Assembly: GCA_943323545.2 (NCBI GenBank)
Contig: CALPIE020000002.1
Span: forward strand, 1-62,429
Length of the DNA: 62,429 nucleotides
Direction of reading: 5' to 3'
Source: Bifidobacterium breve
Lineage (GTDB): Bacteria; Bacteroidota; Bacteroidia; Flavobacteriales; Flavobacteriaceae
Every line of letters begins with the position of its first letter. The stretch's first letter is position 1. The position numbers were made by a program, and so were the translations under genes. Under the pieces are notes generated by a model, which was not told the DNA's origin, ran no database searches, and worked only from the letters and a program-made list of their open reading frames with translations. This document shows positions 30,627-41,349 of this stretch, piece after piece.

Positions 30627-32614
30627 AAGATAAAAATATTTCTTATCGTATTTATCTAATGGCGGTTTTCATCTTCTTGATGGCGATTGCTATTATGGTA
30701 AAACTCACTAATATTCAGTGGGTAGAAGGAAATTATTATCGCAAATTAGCCAAAGAACGATCAGTTAAAAATTTCATTATTCCAGCTAATAAAGGTAATA
30801 TTTATTCGTCAGATGGAAGTCTTTTAGCAACATCGATTCCTAATTACAGTATACGATTTGATGCTGTTACTCCTAAAACTGTCGATTTTGAAAAGAATGT
30901 TAAGCCATTGTCCGATTCCCTTGCATTTTTACTAAACAAACCAAGTTCTTTTTTTGAATCTGAATTAAGAAGAGCTAAAGCAAACAAAAGCCGATATTTA
31001 TTAATTGCTCGTGATTTGAGTTATACCCAATATGTAAAAATTAAAGGTTTTCCATTATTTAAACTTGGCGCAAATAAAGGTGGATTAATAGTAGAGCAAA
31101 AAACTGTTCGCGTTCATCCTATTGGAAAAATTGCAGAAAGAACAATTGGATATGAACGAATTACTCCAGCAGGTAATCCTGACGGGAAAGGAATAGAATG
31201 GTCATTCAGAAAATATTTAAATGGTAAAGATGGTAAAGTATTAAAGCAAAAAATCGCCAAAGGACAATGGAAACCCATTCGTGATATAAATGAAGTTGAA
31301 CCTCATGATGGTTACGATGTGATTTCTACAATTGATGTTTACATCCAAGACATTGCTCACCACGCGTTGTTAAAACAATTAGAAGAATATGGTGCCGATC
31401 ATGGTTGTGTTGTAGTTATGGAAACCAAAACCGGAAAAGTTAAAGCGATTTCCAACTTAGGAAAAGCAGAAGATGACACTTACTACGAAACGGTGAATTA
31501 TGCTATTGCCGAATCTCATGAGCCAGGTTCTACTTTTAAATTGGTAGATATGATTGCTTTACTTGATGACAATAAAATTGACACTAGTAAAGTATACGAT
31601 AGCAACGGTGGAACTATCATTTATAACGGAAAAAAAGTACGCGATTCACATGAAGGAGGTTATGGAAGAATATCATTAGCTAGAGGTTTTGAAGTATCTT
31701 CTAACACCATAATGGTTCAAGCTGTGTATGAAAATTATAAAAAGAATCCTCAAGAATTTGTTGACCGAATTGACCGTATGGGATTGAACAAACCACTCGG
31801 ATTACCATTTAAAGGCGAAGGTATACCTAAAATTCCACAGCCAACAGATAAATCGTGGAGCGCCATATCACTGCCATGGATGGCATTTGGTTATGGAGTT
31901 GCCGTTACGCCACTCCAAACCTTAACACTTTATAATGCTATTGCCAACAATGGTGAAATGGTGAAACCCATTTTTGTTTCCGAAATTAAAGAATGGAATA
32001 AAACCATAAAAAAGTATGATAAGCAAGTTATCAATCCGAGTATTTGCTCACAAGAAACAATTAAAAAAGTAAGAGCGGTTTTACAGAATGTGGTAAAAAG
32101 AGGAACGGGTTCAAAGTTGTATTCTAAAGATTTTTCAATGGCAGGAAAAACAGGAACTGCTCAAGCAAATTATGGCAAAAATGGAGGAAACGACAAACAT
32201 TACATTTCTTCTTTTGTTGGATTTTTCCCAGCAGAAAGTCCAAAATATTCTTGCATTGTAGTAGTACATAAACCCAACACTTCTAATAATAATTATTATG
32301 GTGCCGATGTTGCTGGTCCCGTTTTTAAACGCATTGCTCAAAAGATATTTACAGATTCGCCTTCCACAAATGAGATAAAAAATCTAAATAGAAAAGTCAG
32401 CACTCAAGAGTTAAGTTATCAAAACTATTACAATAAAGAAACGCCAAAATACATACCAAATCTAAAAGGAATGTCGGGTATGGATGCTATTGCTTTATTA
32501 GAAAATTTAAAATTAAAAGTGAAAGTTATTGGCGTTGGAAAAGTGAAATCACAATCCATTCAAGCTGGTCAACCAATCATAATAAACGCAACTATATTAC
32601 TAGAATTATCGTGA
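30617..32614 (+). CDS. ftsI: Penicillin-binding protein, FtsI-type with C-terminal PASTA-like domain
   Basis: EPGSTFKLV SxxK, SSN motif, MAGKTGTAQ KTG. Confidence 0.93.
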   Translation: MAVEDKNISYRIYLMAVFIFLMAIAIMVKLTNIQWVEGNYYRKLAKERSVKNFIIPANKGNIYSSDGSLLATSIPNYSIRFDAVTPKTVDFEKNVKPLSDSLAFLLNKPSSFFESELRRAKANKSRYLLIARDLSYTQYVKIKGFPLFKLGANKGGLIVEQKTVRVHPIGKIAERTIGYERITPAGNPDGKGIEWSFRKYLNGKDGKVLKQKIAKGQWKPIRDINEVEPHDGYDVISTIDVYIQDIAHHALLKQLEEYGADHGCVVVMETKTGKVKAISNLGKAEDDTYYETVNYAIAESHEPGSTFKLVDMIALLDDNKIDTSKVYDSNGGTIIYNGKKVRDSHEGGYGRISLARGFEVSSNTIMVQAVYENYKKNPQEFVDRIDRMGLNKPLGLPFKGEGIPKIPQPTDKSWSAISLPWMAFGYGVAVTPLQTLTLYNAIANNGEMVKPIFVSEIKEWNKTIKKYDKQVINPSICSQETIKKVRAVLQNVVKRGTGSKLYSKDFSMAGKTGTAQANYGKNGGNDKHYISSFVGFFPAESPKYSCIVVVHKPNTSNNNYYGADVAGPVFKRIAQKIFTDSPSTNEIKNLNRKVSTQELSYQNYYNKETPKYIPNLKGMSGMDAIALLENLKLKVKVIGVGKVKSQSIQAGQPIIINATILLELS

Positions 32615-34074
32615 GTATTCTTAAAAACATATTGTACAAAGTAGCGATTGAAGCAGTAAAAGGTTCAACAGAATTCAACGTGAATAAAATTGAATTTGAC
32701 TCAAGAAAAATTCAAGAAAATGATGTTTTTGTTGCTATTAGAGGATCTCTTTCAAATGGGCATGACTTTATAGAAACCGCTATTAATTTAGGCGCAATTG
32801 CCATAGTTTGCGATACTTTTCCAGAAGTAATTGTAACCGGAATAACCTATATAAAAGTAAAAGACACAAATGCAGCATTAGCTTTTATGGCTGCAAATTT
32901 TTATGACAATCCGTCTTCAAAATTACAATTGGTAGGAATTACGGGAACAAATGGGAAAACAACTATCGCCTCTCTTTTATATCAATTGTTTAAAAAAGCA
33001 GGGTATAAAGTAGGGCTACTTTCTACTGTAAAAATAATGGTTGATGAAGAAGAACACAAAGCTACTCATACCACTCCAGATTCTCTTTCAATTAATTTTT
33101 ACTTAAATGAAATGATTGAAAAAGGTGTCGACTATTGTTTTATGGAAGTAAGCTCACACGGAATACATCAAAAACGTACCGAAGGTTTGCAATTTGCAGG
33201 GGGCGTTTTTACCAATTTATCTCATGATCATTTAGATTACCATGCCACTTTTTCTGAATATCGAGATGTAAAAAAATCATTTTTTGATCAGCTATCTAAA
33301 AATGCTTTTGCTTTAACCAATGTAGATGACAAAAATGGTTTGGTAATGTTGCAAAATTCGATGGCTCGTAAATTAACCTATGGTTTAAAAACCTATGCTA
33401 TATACAAAGCTCAAATTTTAGAAAACCAATTAAGTGGATTGCTTCTTAAAATCAATGAAAATGAAGTTTGGGTGCGATTAATTGGAACTTTTAACGCTTA
33501 CAATTTATTGGCTATTTACGGTACTGCAGTCGAACTTGGATTAGAAAGTCTTGAAGTGTTACGATTGTTATCGGAGTTGGAAAGTGTGTCGGGGCGTTTC
33601 CAATTTATAGTTTCAAATGATAAAATAACAGCAATTGTTGATTATGCTCACACGCCAGATGCTCTAGAAAATGTACTGAATACCATTAATGATATCAGAA
33701 CCAAAAATGAGCAATTAATTACAGTAGTTGGTTGTGGCGGCGATAGAGATAAAACCAAAAGACCAATCATGGCAAACATCGCCACAAAATTGAGCGATAA
33801 AGTTATTATCACTTCAGATAATCCAAGGACAGAAGATCCAAAAACAATAATTGCTGAAATGGAAGCAGGTGTAGAACCTCAAAATTATAAAAAATCGCTA
33901 TCTATTGAAGATAGAAAACAAGCAATAAAAACAGCTTGCCAGCTAGCAAATGCTAATGACATAATTCTTATAGCAGGAAAAGGTCATGAAACTTATCAAG
34001 AGATTAACGGCATTCGTCATGATTTTGATGATATGAAAATAGTAAAAGAAATTTTAGAACAATTAAATAAATAA
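32611..34074 (+). CDS. murE: UDP-N-acetylmuramoyl-L-alanyl-D-glutamate--2,6-diaminopimelate ligase
   Basis: GITGTNGKTTIASLL, SDNPRTEDP. Confidence 0.95.
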   Translation: MSILKNILYKVAIEAVKGSTEFNVNKIEFDSRKIQENDVFVAIRGSLSNGHDFIETAINLGAIAIVCDTFPEVIVTGITYIKVKDTNAALAFMAANFYDNPSSKLQLVGITGTNGKTTIASLLYQLFKKAGYKVGLLSTVKIMVDEEEHKATHTTPDSLSINFYLNEMIEKGVDYCFMEVSSHGIHQKRTEGLQFAGGVFTNLSHDHLDYHATFSEYRDVKKSFFDQLSKNAFALTNVDDKNGLVMLQNSMARKLTYGLKTYAIYKAQILENQLSGLLLKINENEVWVRLIGTFNAYNLLAIYGTAVELGLESLEVLRLLSELESVSGRFQFIVSNDKITAIVDYAHTPDALENVLNTINDIRTKNEQLITVVGCGGDRDKTKRPIMANIATKLSDKVIITSDNPRTEDPKTIIAEMEAGVEPQNYKKSLSIEDRKQAIKTACQLANANDIILIAGKGHETYQEINGIRHDFDDMKIVKEILEQLNK

Positions 34075-34133
34075 ACAGAACTTGATTTTAGAAGCTTTAC
34101 TACTAAACTTCTAAACTCATAAACTTCTAAACT

Positions 34134-35360
34134 ATGTTATACTACTTATTTGAATATTTAGACAAAACATTAGATGTACCTGGAACCGGAGTATTTCAAT
34201 ACATTACGTTTCGTTCTGCATTAGCATTAATTCTTTCTTTAATGATTTCAACTATTTATGGAAAAAAAATAGTGGCGTTTCTAAGAAAACAACAAGTAGG
34301 TGAAACGGTTAGAGAACTTGGTTTAGAAGGTCAAAATCAAAAAGCAGGAACACCTACCATGGGTGGATTAATCATCATAATTGCAACTTTAATTCCGGTG
34401 ATATTATTAACTAAACTAAATAATATTTATATCATACTATTGATTATCACTACTCTTTGGATGGGAACAATAGGTTTTATAGACGATTATATTAAAATTT
34501 TCAAAAAAGACAAACAAGGTTTAAAAGGCATTTTTAAAGTTATTGGTCAAGTTGGATTGGGATTAATAGTTGGTTCTGTTTTGTATTTTCATCCCGGAGT
34601 TACTGTTCGTGAAAAATCATCAAAACCAATTACTTTTAATCAAACAGAAACGGTTGTAAAACAAATTCCAAAAGAAATAAAATCAACCACCACCACAATT
34701 CCTTTTACAAAAAACAACGAATTAGATTATGCAAAATTCATCGAATGGACAGGTGATGATTATGAAAATTGGGCTTGGTTGGTATTCATTCCAATAGTAA
34801 TTTTTATCATCACAGCAGTTTCTAATGGTGCCAATTTAACCGATGGGATAGACGGTTTAGCAGCTGGTACTTCGGCCATTTCGGTACTTGCATTAGGGAT
34901 TTTCACCTTCGTTTCTGGTAACTTGATTTTGTCGAGTTATCTCAATGTAATGTACATCCCCAATTCTGGTGAAATGACAGTATTTATTGCAGCTTTTGTT
35001 GGGGCACTAATCGGATTCCTTTGGTACAATTCCTATCCTGCAACAGTATTTATGGGAGACACAGGTAGTTTAACTATAGGTGGAATTATAGCAGTACTCG
35101 CCATATCCGTAAGAAAAGAAATGTTATTACCTGTTTTATGTGCCATTTTCTTTGCCGAAAACGCCTCTGTAATTATTCAAGTATTCTATTTCAAATACAC
35201 AAAAAAACGTTTTGGCGTAGGGCGAAGGGTTTTTCTAATGGCGCCTTTACATCATCATTATCAGAAAAAAGGATATCACGAAAGTAAAATTGTAACCCGA
35301 TTTTGGATTGTTACTATACTATTAGCAATTGTTTCAATTGTAACATTAAAATTACGATAG
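34134..35360 (+). CDS. mraY: Phospho-N-acetylmuramoyl-pentapeptide-transferase
   Basis: [41 protein letters not shown]. Confidence 0.96.
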   Translation: MLYYLFEYLDKTLDVPGTGVFQYITFRSALALILSLMISTIYGKKIVAFLRKQQVGETVRELGLEGQNQKAGTPTMGGLIIIIATLIPVILLTKLNNIYIILLIITTLWMGTIGFIDDYIKIFKKDKQGLKGIFKVIGQVGLGLIVGSVLYFHPGVTVREKSSKPITFNQTETVVKQIPKEIKSTTTTIPFTKNNELDYAKFIEWTGDDYENWAWLVFIPIVIFIITAVSNGANLTDGIDGLAAGTSAISVLALGIFTFVSGNLILSSYLNVMYIPNSGEMTVFIAAFVGALIGFLWYNSYPATVFMGDTGSLTIGGIIAVLAISVRKEMLLPVLCAIFFAENASVIIQVFYFKYTKKRFGVGRRVFLMAPLHHHYQKKGYHESKIVTRFWIVTILLAIVSIVTLKLR

Positions 35361-36694
35361 TGAAACGATTAGTGGTTCTTGGAGGAGGAGAAAGTGGAGT
35401 AGGAACTGCCATTTTAGGGAAACAAAAAGGATATGATGTTTTTGTATCTGATTTCGGAAAAATAAAAGACAATTACAAACAAGTTCTTATAAATAACGAC
35501 ATCAATTGGGAAGACGAAAAGCATACAGAAGATTTAATTCTGAATGCAGATGTGGTAATGAAAAGTCCGGGAATTCCAGATAAAGCGCCAATTGTAAAAC
35601 AGCTTACAGGAAAAGGAATTCCTGTTATTTCAGAAATAGAGTTTGCTTTTCCATATACCAAAGCAATTACTATTGGAATTACAGGTAGTAATGGCAAAAC
35701 CACAACCACAATGTTAACCTACCATTTGTTAAAATCAGGAGGTTTAAATGTAGGCCTAGGAGGTAACATCGGGAAAAGTTTTGCATGGCAAGTTGCCGAC
35801 GAAAATTTCGATTCATATGTATTAGAATTGAGCAGTTTTCAATTAGACGGAATAGTAAATTACAAACCACACATTGCAATTATTACCAACATTAGTCCAG
35901 ATCATTTAGACCGATACGAATATAAATATGAAAATTATATCGCTTCTAAATTTAGAATTACAATGAATCAAACAGAAGAAGATTACCTTATTTATGATGC
36001 AGACGATGAGGCAATAAAAAACTGGTTACACAACAATAAAACAAAAGCAAAACTGATTCCTTTTTCTTTAACAAATAAGTTGGAAAACGGAGCATTTATA
36101 AACAACAAAACCATGGAATTAAACATCAACCAAGAAGAATTTATGATGGAAACATCACAAATTGCATTAGAAGGACAGCACAACATGAAAAACGCAATGG
36201 CCGCCACTTCTGTAGCACAGTTAATGCGCATCAGAAAGGAAACCATCCGCGAAAGCTTGTCTAATTTTCAAGGCGTTGAACATCGATTGGAGAAAGTACT
36301 TAAAATTCAAAATGTACTCTACATCAACGACAGTAAAGCTACGAATGTAAATGCCACTTTCTTTGCTCTTGACAGTATGACAACACCAACTATTTGGATT
36401 GTTGGTGGTGTTGATAAAGGGAATGATTATAGCGAATTAATGGCTTTAGTACATGAAAAAGTAAAAGCAATTATTTGCCTTGGTGTTGAAAATAAAAAGA
36501 TAGTTGATGCTTTTGGAAATGTGGTCGACATGATGGTGGAAGTCGATAACATGCACGATGCCGTAAATACAGCGCGACACATTGCCGAAAAAGGAGACAC
36601 TGTACTTCTCTCGCCAGCATGCGCCAGTTTTGATTTGTTTCAAAATTATGAGGATAGAGGAAATCAATTTAAATACGAAGTGAAAAATTTATAA
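35360..36694 (+). CDS. murD: UDP-N-acetylmuramoylalanine--D-glutamate ligase (GTG start, TAGTG overlap with mraY)
   Basis: [30 protein letters not shown]. Confidence 0.95.
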   Translation: MKRLVVLGGGESGVGTAILGKQKGYDVFVSDFGKIKDNYKQVLINNDINWEDEKHTEDLILNADVVMKSPGIPDKAPIVKQLTGKGIPVISEIEFAFPYTKAITIGITGSNGKTTTTMLTYHLLKSGGLNVGLGGNIGKSFAWQVADENFDSYVLELSSFQLDGIVNYKPHIAIITNISPDHLDRYEYKYENYIASKFRITMNQTEEDYLIYDADDEAIKNWLHNNKTKAKLIPFSLTNKLENGAFINNKTMELNINQEEFMMETSQIALEGQHNMKNAMAATSVAQLMRIRKETIRESLSNFQGVEHRLEKVLKIQNVLYINDSKATNVNATFFALDSMTTPTIWIVGGVDKGNDYSELMALVHEKVKAIICLGVENKKIVDAFGNVVDMMVEVDNMHDAVNTARHIAEKGDTVLLSPACASFDLFQNYEDRGNQFKYEVKNL

Positions 36695-36765
36695 TGTAGG
36701 ATTGAAGATTTGTGATTTAGGAATTAAATTCCTAATTCCTATATCCTAATTCCCAAATCAAAAAA

Positions 36766-38055
36766 ATGAAAGAACTAATAAACAGTTTAAAAGGAGATAA
36801 AGTTATTTGGGCATTCGTGTCACTTTTGGCATTATTTTCATTTATGCCTGTTTTTAGCGCCAGTAGTAATTTGGCTTATTTAAGAAATGGAACAGGAAAT
36901 GCAGTAACTTATCTAATAAAACATTTAGCACATATTTTTATTGGATTTTTTATTATTTATCAAGTACATAAAATCCCCTATCATTATTTTAGAGGAATAT
37001 CACGAATAGCATTACCTATTGTTTGGATTTTGTTAGTGTATACTTTAGTAAAAGGATCTGTAATTGATGGCGCTAATGCCAGTAGATGGATTCAAGTGCC
37101 TTTTATTGGAGTTTCTTTTCAAACTTCAACTTTTGCTGCCATTGTTTTATATATTTATGTAGCTCGTTATTTATCCAAATCAAGGGATGAAAAACCAACC
37201 TTTCAACAATCTTTATTTGAATTATGGCTGCCCGTTTTTATTACGGTCCTTCTTATTCTACCAGCCAATTTTTCAACTGCTGCTTTGATTTTTGCCATGG
37301 TAATGATGTTGGCTTTTATTGGAAAATATCCTTTAAAATATATTGCTGTAATTCTAGGAACCGGAGTGGTAGCTTTAGTGTTTTTTATTTTAGTTGTTAA
37401 AGCTTTTCCAGATGCATTTCCTAATCGTGTTGATACTTGGATTAGCCGTATCGATAACTTTACAAGTAACAAACCTGGAGAAGATGATTACCAGATTGAA
37501 AAAGCAAAAATAGCAATTGCTTCAGGTGGGTTTTATGGGCTTGGGCCAGGAAAAAGTATTCAGAAAAACTTTTTACCTCAATCATCCTCCGATTTTATTT
37601 TTGCTATTATAGTTGAAGAATACGGTCTCTTAGGTGCTATTTCAGTTATAGGAATATACCTGCTTTTACTATTCCGATTCGTAATTGCCGCACATAAATC
37701 GAATACACTTTTCGGAAAATTAGTTGTAGTTGGGTTAGGTTTTCCAATAATTTTTCAAGCTTTAATTAATATGGCTGTTGCTGTCGAATTATTGCCTGTA
37801 ACCGGACAAACTTTACCGCTTATTAGTTCTGGCGGAAGTTCTGTTTGGATGACTTGTATAGCACTCGGAATTATTTTAAGTGTGACCAAAAAAGAAGAAG
37901 AAATTGCCCAAGAATTAAGTGAAAAGCAAAAAAGAGAAGACGCTTTACAAAAGCTTATCGATAAACAATTACAAGAAGACGAAGACGAAGAAACCAAAGA
38001 AGAAAATTATTCGATTACCGATAATCCAATGAATGCAGTTTTGAACAAAAAATAA
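36766..38055 (+). CDS. ftsW: Cell division protein FtsW
   Basis: SEDS family, 10-TM pattern, PLISSGGSSVW. Confidence 0.94.
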   Translation: MKELINSLKGDKVIWAFVSLLALFSFMPVFSASSNLAYLRNGTGNAVTYLIKHLAHIFIGFFIIYQVHKIPYHYFRGISRIALPIVWILLVYTLVKGSVIDGANASRWIQVPFIGVSFQTSTFAAIVLYIYVARYLSKSRDEKPTFQQSLFELWLPVFITVLLILPANFSTAALIFAMVMMLAFIGKYPLKYIAVILGTGVVALVFFILVVKAFPDAFPNRVDTWISRIDNFTSNKPGEDDYQIEKAKIAIASGGFYGLGPGKSIQKNFLPQSSSDFIFAIIVEEYGLLGAISVIGIYLLLLFRFVIAAHKSNTLFGKLVVVGLGFPIIFQALINMAVAVELLPVTGQTLPLISSGGSSVWMTCIALGIILSVTKKEEEIAQELSEKQKREDALQKLIDKQLQEDEDEETKEENYSITDNPMNAVLNKK

Positions 38056-38115
38056 ATGTATAGCAGTGGTCTGACTCAGTTACTCAGCCGCTCAGTTACT
38101 CAGCAACTCAAAAAA

Positions 38116-39204
38116 ATGAAACCATACAAATTTATACTAAGCGGCGGCGGAACAGGAGGGCACATCTATCCTGCAATTGCTATTGCTAATGAATTAAAAT
38201 TGCGTTTTCCAAATGCAGAATTTCTTTTTGTTGGTGCTCAAGACAAAATGGAAATGCAAAAAGTGCCTCAAGCAGGTTACAAAATTGAAGGTCTTTGGAT
38301 TGCAGGTTTGCAAAGAAAAATTTCACGTCAAAATATTATGTTTCCATTTAAATTAATGAGTAGTTTATGGAAATCCAGAAAAATAATAAAACGATTCAAA
38401 CCCGATGTAGTTATCGGAACAGGTGGTTTTGCTAGTGGCCCATTATTACAAATGGCAAATAGTTTAAACATTCCAACAGTCATTCAAGAACAAAATTCCT
38501 ATCCAGGAATTACAAATAAATTGCTGAGTAAAAAAGCCAATGTTATTTGTGTGGCATATGAAAATTTAGAGCGGTTTTTCCCAAAAGAGAAAATTGTTTT
38601 CACCGGAAATCCTGTCCGTCAAGATGTGTTAGACGCTAGTAATAAAAAACAAGAAGGAGTAACGTATTTTAAATTAGATGCTACTAAAAAAACACTATTA
38701 ATTCTCGGCGGAAGTCTCGGCGCAAGAAGAGTAAATCAATTAATTGCAAAAGAAATCGATTTTCTATTAGCAACCGAAATTCAAATTTTTTGGCAATGTG
38801 GGAAATTGTATTTTGAAGAATACAAACATTTTAATGAGAAAAAAAACGTGCAAGTCGTTGCGTTTATTGATAAGATGGATTTGATTTATGCAGCTTCCGA
38901 TTTTGTAATTTCACGAGCTGGTGCATCGTCGGTTTCGGAATTGTGTTTGGTAGGAAAACCAGTAATTTTTATTCCATCTCCAAATGTAGCAGAAGACCAT
39001 CAAACTAAAAATGCCAAAGCAATTGTAGATAATAATGCTGCGATGCTTTTAAAAGAAAATGAATTAGACGAAAAGTTTGAAAATGTTTTTACTGATTTAA
39101 TTTTAAATGAAAAAAAACAAATTGAATTAAGTCAAAATATAAAAAAATTAGCCAAACCCAACGCCACTAAAGACATTGTAGAACAAATATTAAAATTAGT
39201 TTAA
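38116..39204 (+). CDS. murG: UDP-N-acetylglucosamine--N-acetylmuramyl-(pentapeptide) pyrophosphoryl-undecaprenol N-acetylglucosamine transferase
   Basis: [37 protein letters not shown]; Met at 38116. Confidence 0.95.
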   Translation: MKPYKFILSGGGTGGHIYPAIAIANELKLRFPNAEFLFVGAQDKMEMQKVPQAGYKIEGLWIAGLQRKISRQNIMFPFKLMSSLWKSRKIIKRFKPDVVIGTGGFASGPLLQMANSLNIPTVIQEQNSYPGITNKLLSKKANVICVAYENLERFFPKEKIVFTGNPVRQDVLDASNKKQEGVTYFKLDATKKTLLILGGSLGARRVNQLIAKEIDFLLATEIQIFWQCGKLYFEEYKHFNEKKNVQVVAFIDKMDLIYAASDFVISRAGASSVSELCLVGKPVIFIPSPNVAEDHQTKNAKAIVDNNAAMLLKENELDEKFENVFTDLILNEKKQIELSQNIKKLAKPNATKDIVEQILKLV

Positions 39205-39205
39205 T

Positions 39206-39257
39206 GTTTCAAGTTTCAAGTTTCAAAGCCTGAAACTTGAAACCTGAAACTTGAAAC
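39206..39257 (+). repeat. GTTTCAAG-based inverted/tandem repeat between murG and murC
   Basis: GTTTCAAGTTTCAAGTTTCA-AAGCC-TGAAACTTGAAACCTGAAACTTGAAAC. Confidence 0.85.
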
Positions 39258-39263
39258 AAAAAA

Positions 39264-40607
39264 ATGAATCTAAACCAAATACATAACGTCTATTTCATCG
39301 GAATCGGAGGCATCGGAATGAGTGCTCTAGCGCGTTATTTCCAAAACATTGGCAAAAGTGTTTCAGGTTATGATAAAACACCAACCATGCTAACCAATGA
39401 GTTAATTGCTGATGGAATGAACATTCATTTTGAAGACAACATTAGTTTAATTCCAACCGATTATTTTATAGAAAATACACTGGTAATTGTAACTCCAGCT
39501 GTTCCAGTTTTACATTCAGAATGGAATTATTTTATAGAAAGAGATTATATAATAAAAAAACGTGCAGAAGTTCTAGGAATTATAACCAAAGATACCTTTT
39601 GTTTCGCTGTCGCAGGAACCCATGGCAAAACAACTACATCAAGTATACTCGGACATATACTTTATGAAAGTGGAGCCGATGTTACTGCTTTTCTAGGTGG
39701 AATTGTAGAAAACTACAATTCCAATTTAATTGGAAATGGCAAAACTGTAACAGTCGTTGAAGCAGATGAATTTGACAGATCGTTCCTGCATTTGCATCCT
39801 AATATTGCATGTGTTACTTCTATGGATGCCGATCATTTGGATATATATGGTGATGCTGCTACTATTGAAGAATCCTTCAGAGAATTTGCTAATAAAGTTG
39901 CAGATAAAACAAAAATCTTCATCCCAAAAGGATTGCCTTTAGAAGGTTTAACTATTGCCATAAATGAAGAAGCAACTTTTACTGCTTTTAATATCAGAAT
40001 TGAAAACAGTACTTATGTTTTTGATGTACAAACGCCCTCAGAAATAATTACAAATATTGAATTCAGTTTACCTGGACATCACAATCTAATGAATGCTTTA
40101 ATGGCTTTAGCGATGGCTAAAACGTTTGGTTCCCCAACCAATTCCATTGCTAAAGCCTTAGCATCATTTATAGGAGTTCAAAGACGATTTTCTTATCAAA
40201 TAAAAACAGATAAGTTGGTTTATATTGATGACTATGCACATCATCCAACCGAAATAAACGCGGTACATCAAGCTGTTAGAGAATTATATCCGAATCAAAA
40301 AGTATTGGCCATTTTTCAACCTCATTTGTTTAGTAGAACTAAAGATTTTGCAGATGACTTTGCCAAAAGTTTAGATGCTTTTGATGAAATTATTTTATTG
40401 GATATTTATCCAGCTCGTGAATTACCAATGGACGGAATTACATCAAGTTGGTTGCTTTCAAAAATGAAAAATGAAAACAAAAAGTTGGTGTCAAAAGAAA
40501 ATTTAATTCCAACAATTTTAGAAAATAATGCAACAGTTATTGTTACAATTGGAGCTGGAGATATAGGAGAATTGGTTCCATCTATAAAAAAAGTTTTAGC
40601 TGAATAA
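39264..40607 (+). CDS. murC: UDP-N-acetylmuramate--L-alanine ligase
   Basis: GIGGIGMSALARYF, VAGTHGKTTTSS. Confidence 0.96.
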   Translation: MNLNQIHNVYFIGIGGIGMSALARYFQNIGKSVSGYDKTPTMLTNELIADGMNIHFEDNISLIPTDYFIENTLVIVTPAVPVLHSEWNYFIERDYIIKKRAEVLGIITKDTFCFAVAGTHGKTTTSSILGHILYESGADVTAFLGGIVENYNSNLIGNGKTVTVVEADEFDRSFLHLHPNIACVTSMDADHLDIYGDAATIEESFREFANKVADKTKIFIPKGLPLEGLTIAINEEATFTAFNIRIENSTYVFDVQTPSEIITNIEFSLPGHHNLMNALMALAMAKTFGSPTNSIAKALASFIGVQRRFSYQIKTDKLVYIDDYAHHPTEINAVHQAVRELYPNQKVLAIFQPHLFSRTKDFADDFAKSLDAFDEIILLDIYPARELPMDGITSSWLLSKMKNENKKLVSKENLIPTILENNATVIVTIGAGDIGELVPSIKKVLAE

Positions 40608-40622
40608 AAAAAAGAAATAATT

Positions 40623-41345
40623 ATGAGATTTTTCAACTGGTCATTCATAAGATTATTACTAATGTTCGTGTTAGTAATATTTCTATATTCCTTTGCGAAG
40701 TACCGAAATGACAATAGAAAACTGATTAAATCAGAAGTAATTTTTCTAGAAGGAGATAACCTTTTTGTGAAGTACGAAATGGTTAATAAATTGTTAATAG
40801 AAAATAAAAGAGATGTAAAAACCATCGCAAAAGTTGAAGTAGATTTGAACAAATTGGAAAATTCTATCAATAAACAGGAAATGATTGAGAAATCGGAAGT
40901 CTTTTTAAGTGTGGATGGAGTTTTAAAAGCAGTGGTAAAACAAAAAACACCAATTGCAAGAGTGATGAATGAGCAGGGGTCTTTTTATATTGATTATGAA
41001 GGGAATAGAATGCCATTATCAAATATAAATACAGCAAGAGTTTTACTTGTTTCGGGGGGAATAAATAATAAAAATAGTAAAGATTTAGCCGATTTATTTC
41101 GGATAATATATGATGATGATTTTTTGAAAAAGAACATCATTGGTGTGCAAATTTTGCCCAACCAGTCGCTAATTATGAAAAATAGAAATTTTGATTATGA
41201 GATTGAATTCGGTAAAACAATAAATGTAAAAAAGAAAATAAATAACTACAAAGCATTTTTTCAAAAAGCAGCTTTAGATAGTTCTTTATACAAATACAAA
41301 AAAATAAATCTGATGTTTACGCAACAAGTAGTTTGCACTAAATAA
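40623..41345 (+). CDS. ftsQ: Cell division protein FtsQ/DivIB-like
   Basis: Single TM, POTRA-like region, position between murC and ftsA. Confidence 0.85.
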   Translation: MRFFNWSFIRLLLMFVLVIFLYSFAKYRNDNRKLIKSEVIFLEGDNLFVKYEMVNKLLIENKRDVKTIAKVEVDLNKLENSINKQEMIEKSEVFLSVDGVLKAVVKQKTPIARVMNEQGSFYIDYEGNRMPLSNINTARVLLVSGGINNKNSKDLADLFRIIYDDDFLKKNIIGVQILPNQSLIMKNRNFDYEIEFGKTINVKKKINNYKAFFQKAALDSSLYKYKKINLMFTQQVVCTK

Positions 41346-41349
41346 GGAA

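Noticed and set aside
34134-35360. Insertion of about 60 aa in MraY between TM segments
   Set aside because: Consistent with the longer MraY form usual in Bacteroidota; catalytic motifs intact.
32611-35362. Gene overlaps of 1-4 bp and a 14-bp mraZ/rsmH overlap as programmed coupling
   Set aside because: Ordinary operon overlaps; nothing beyond standard translational coupling can be supported.
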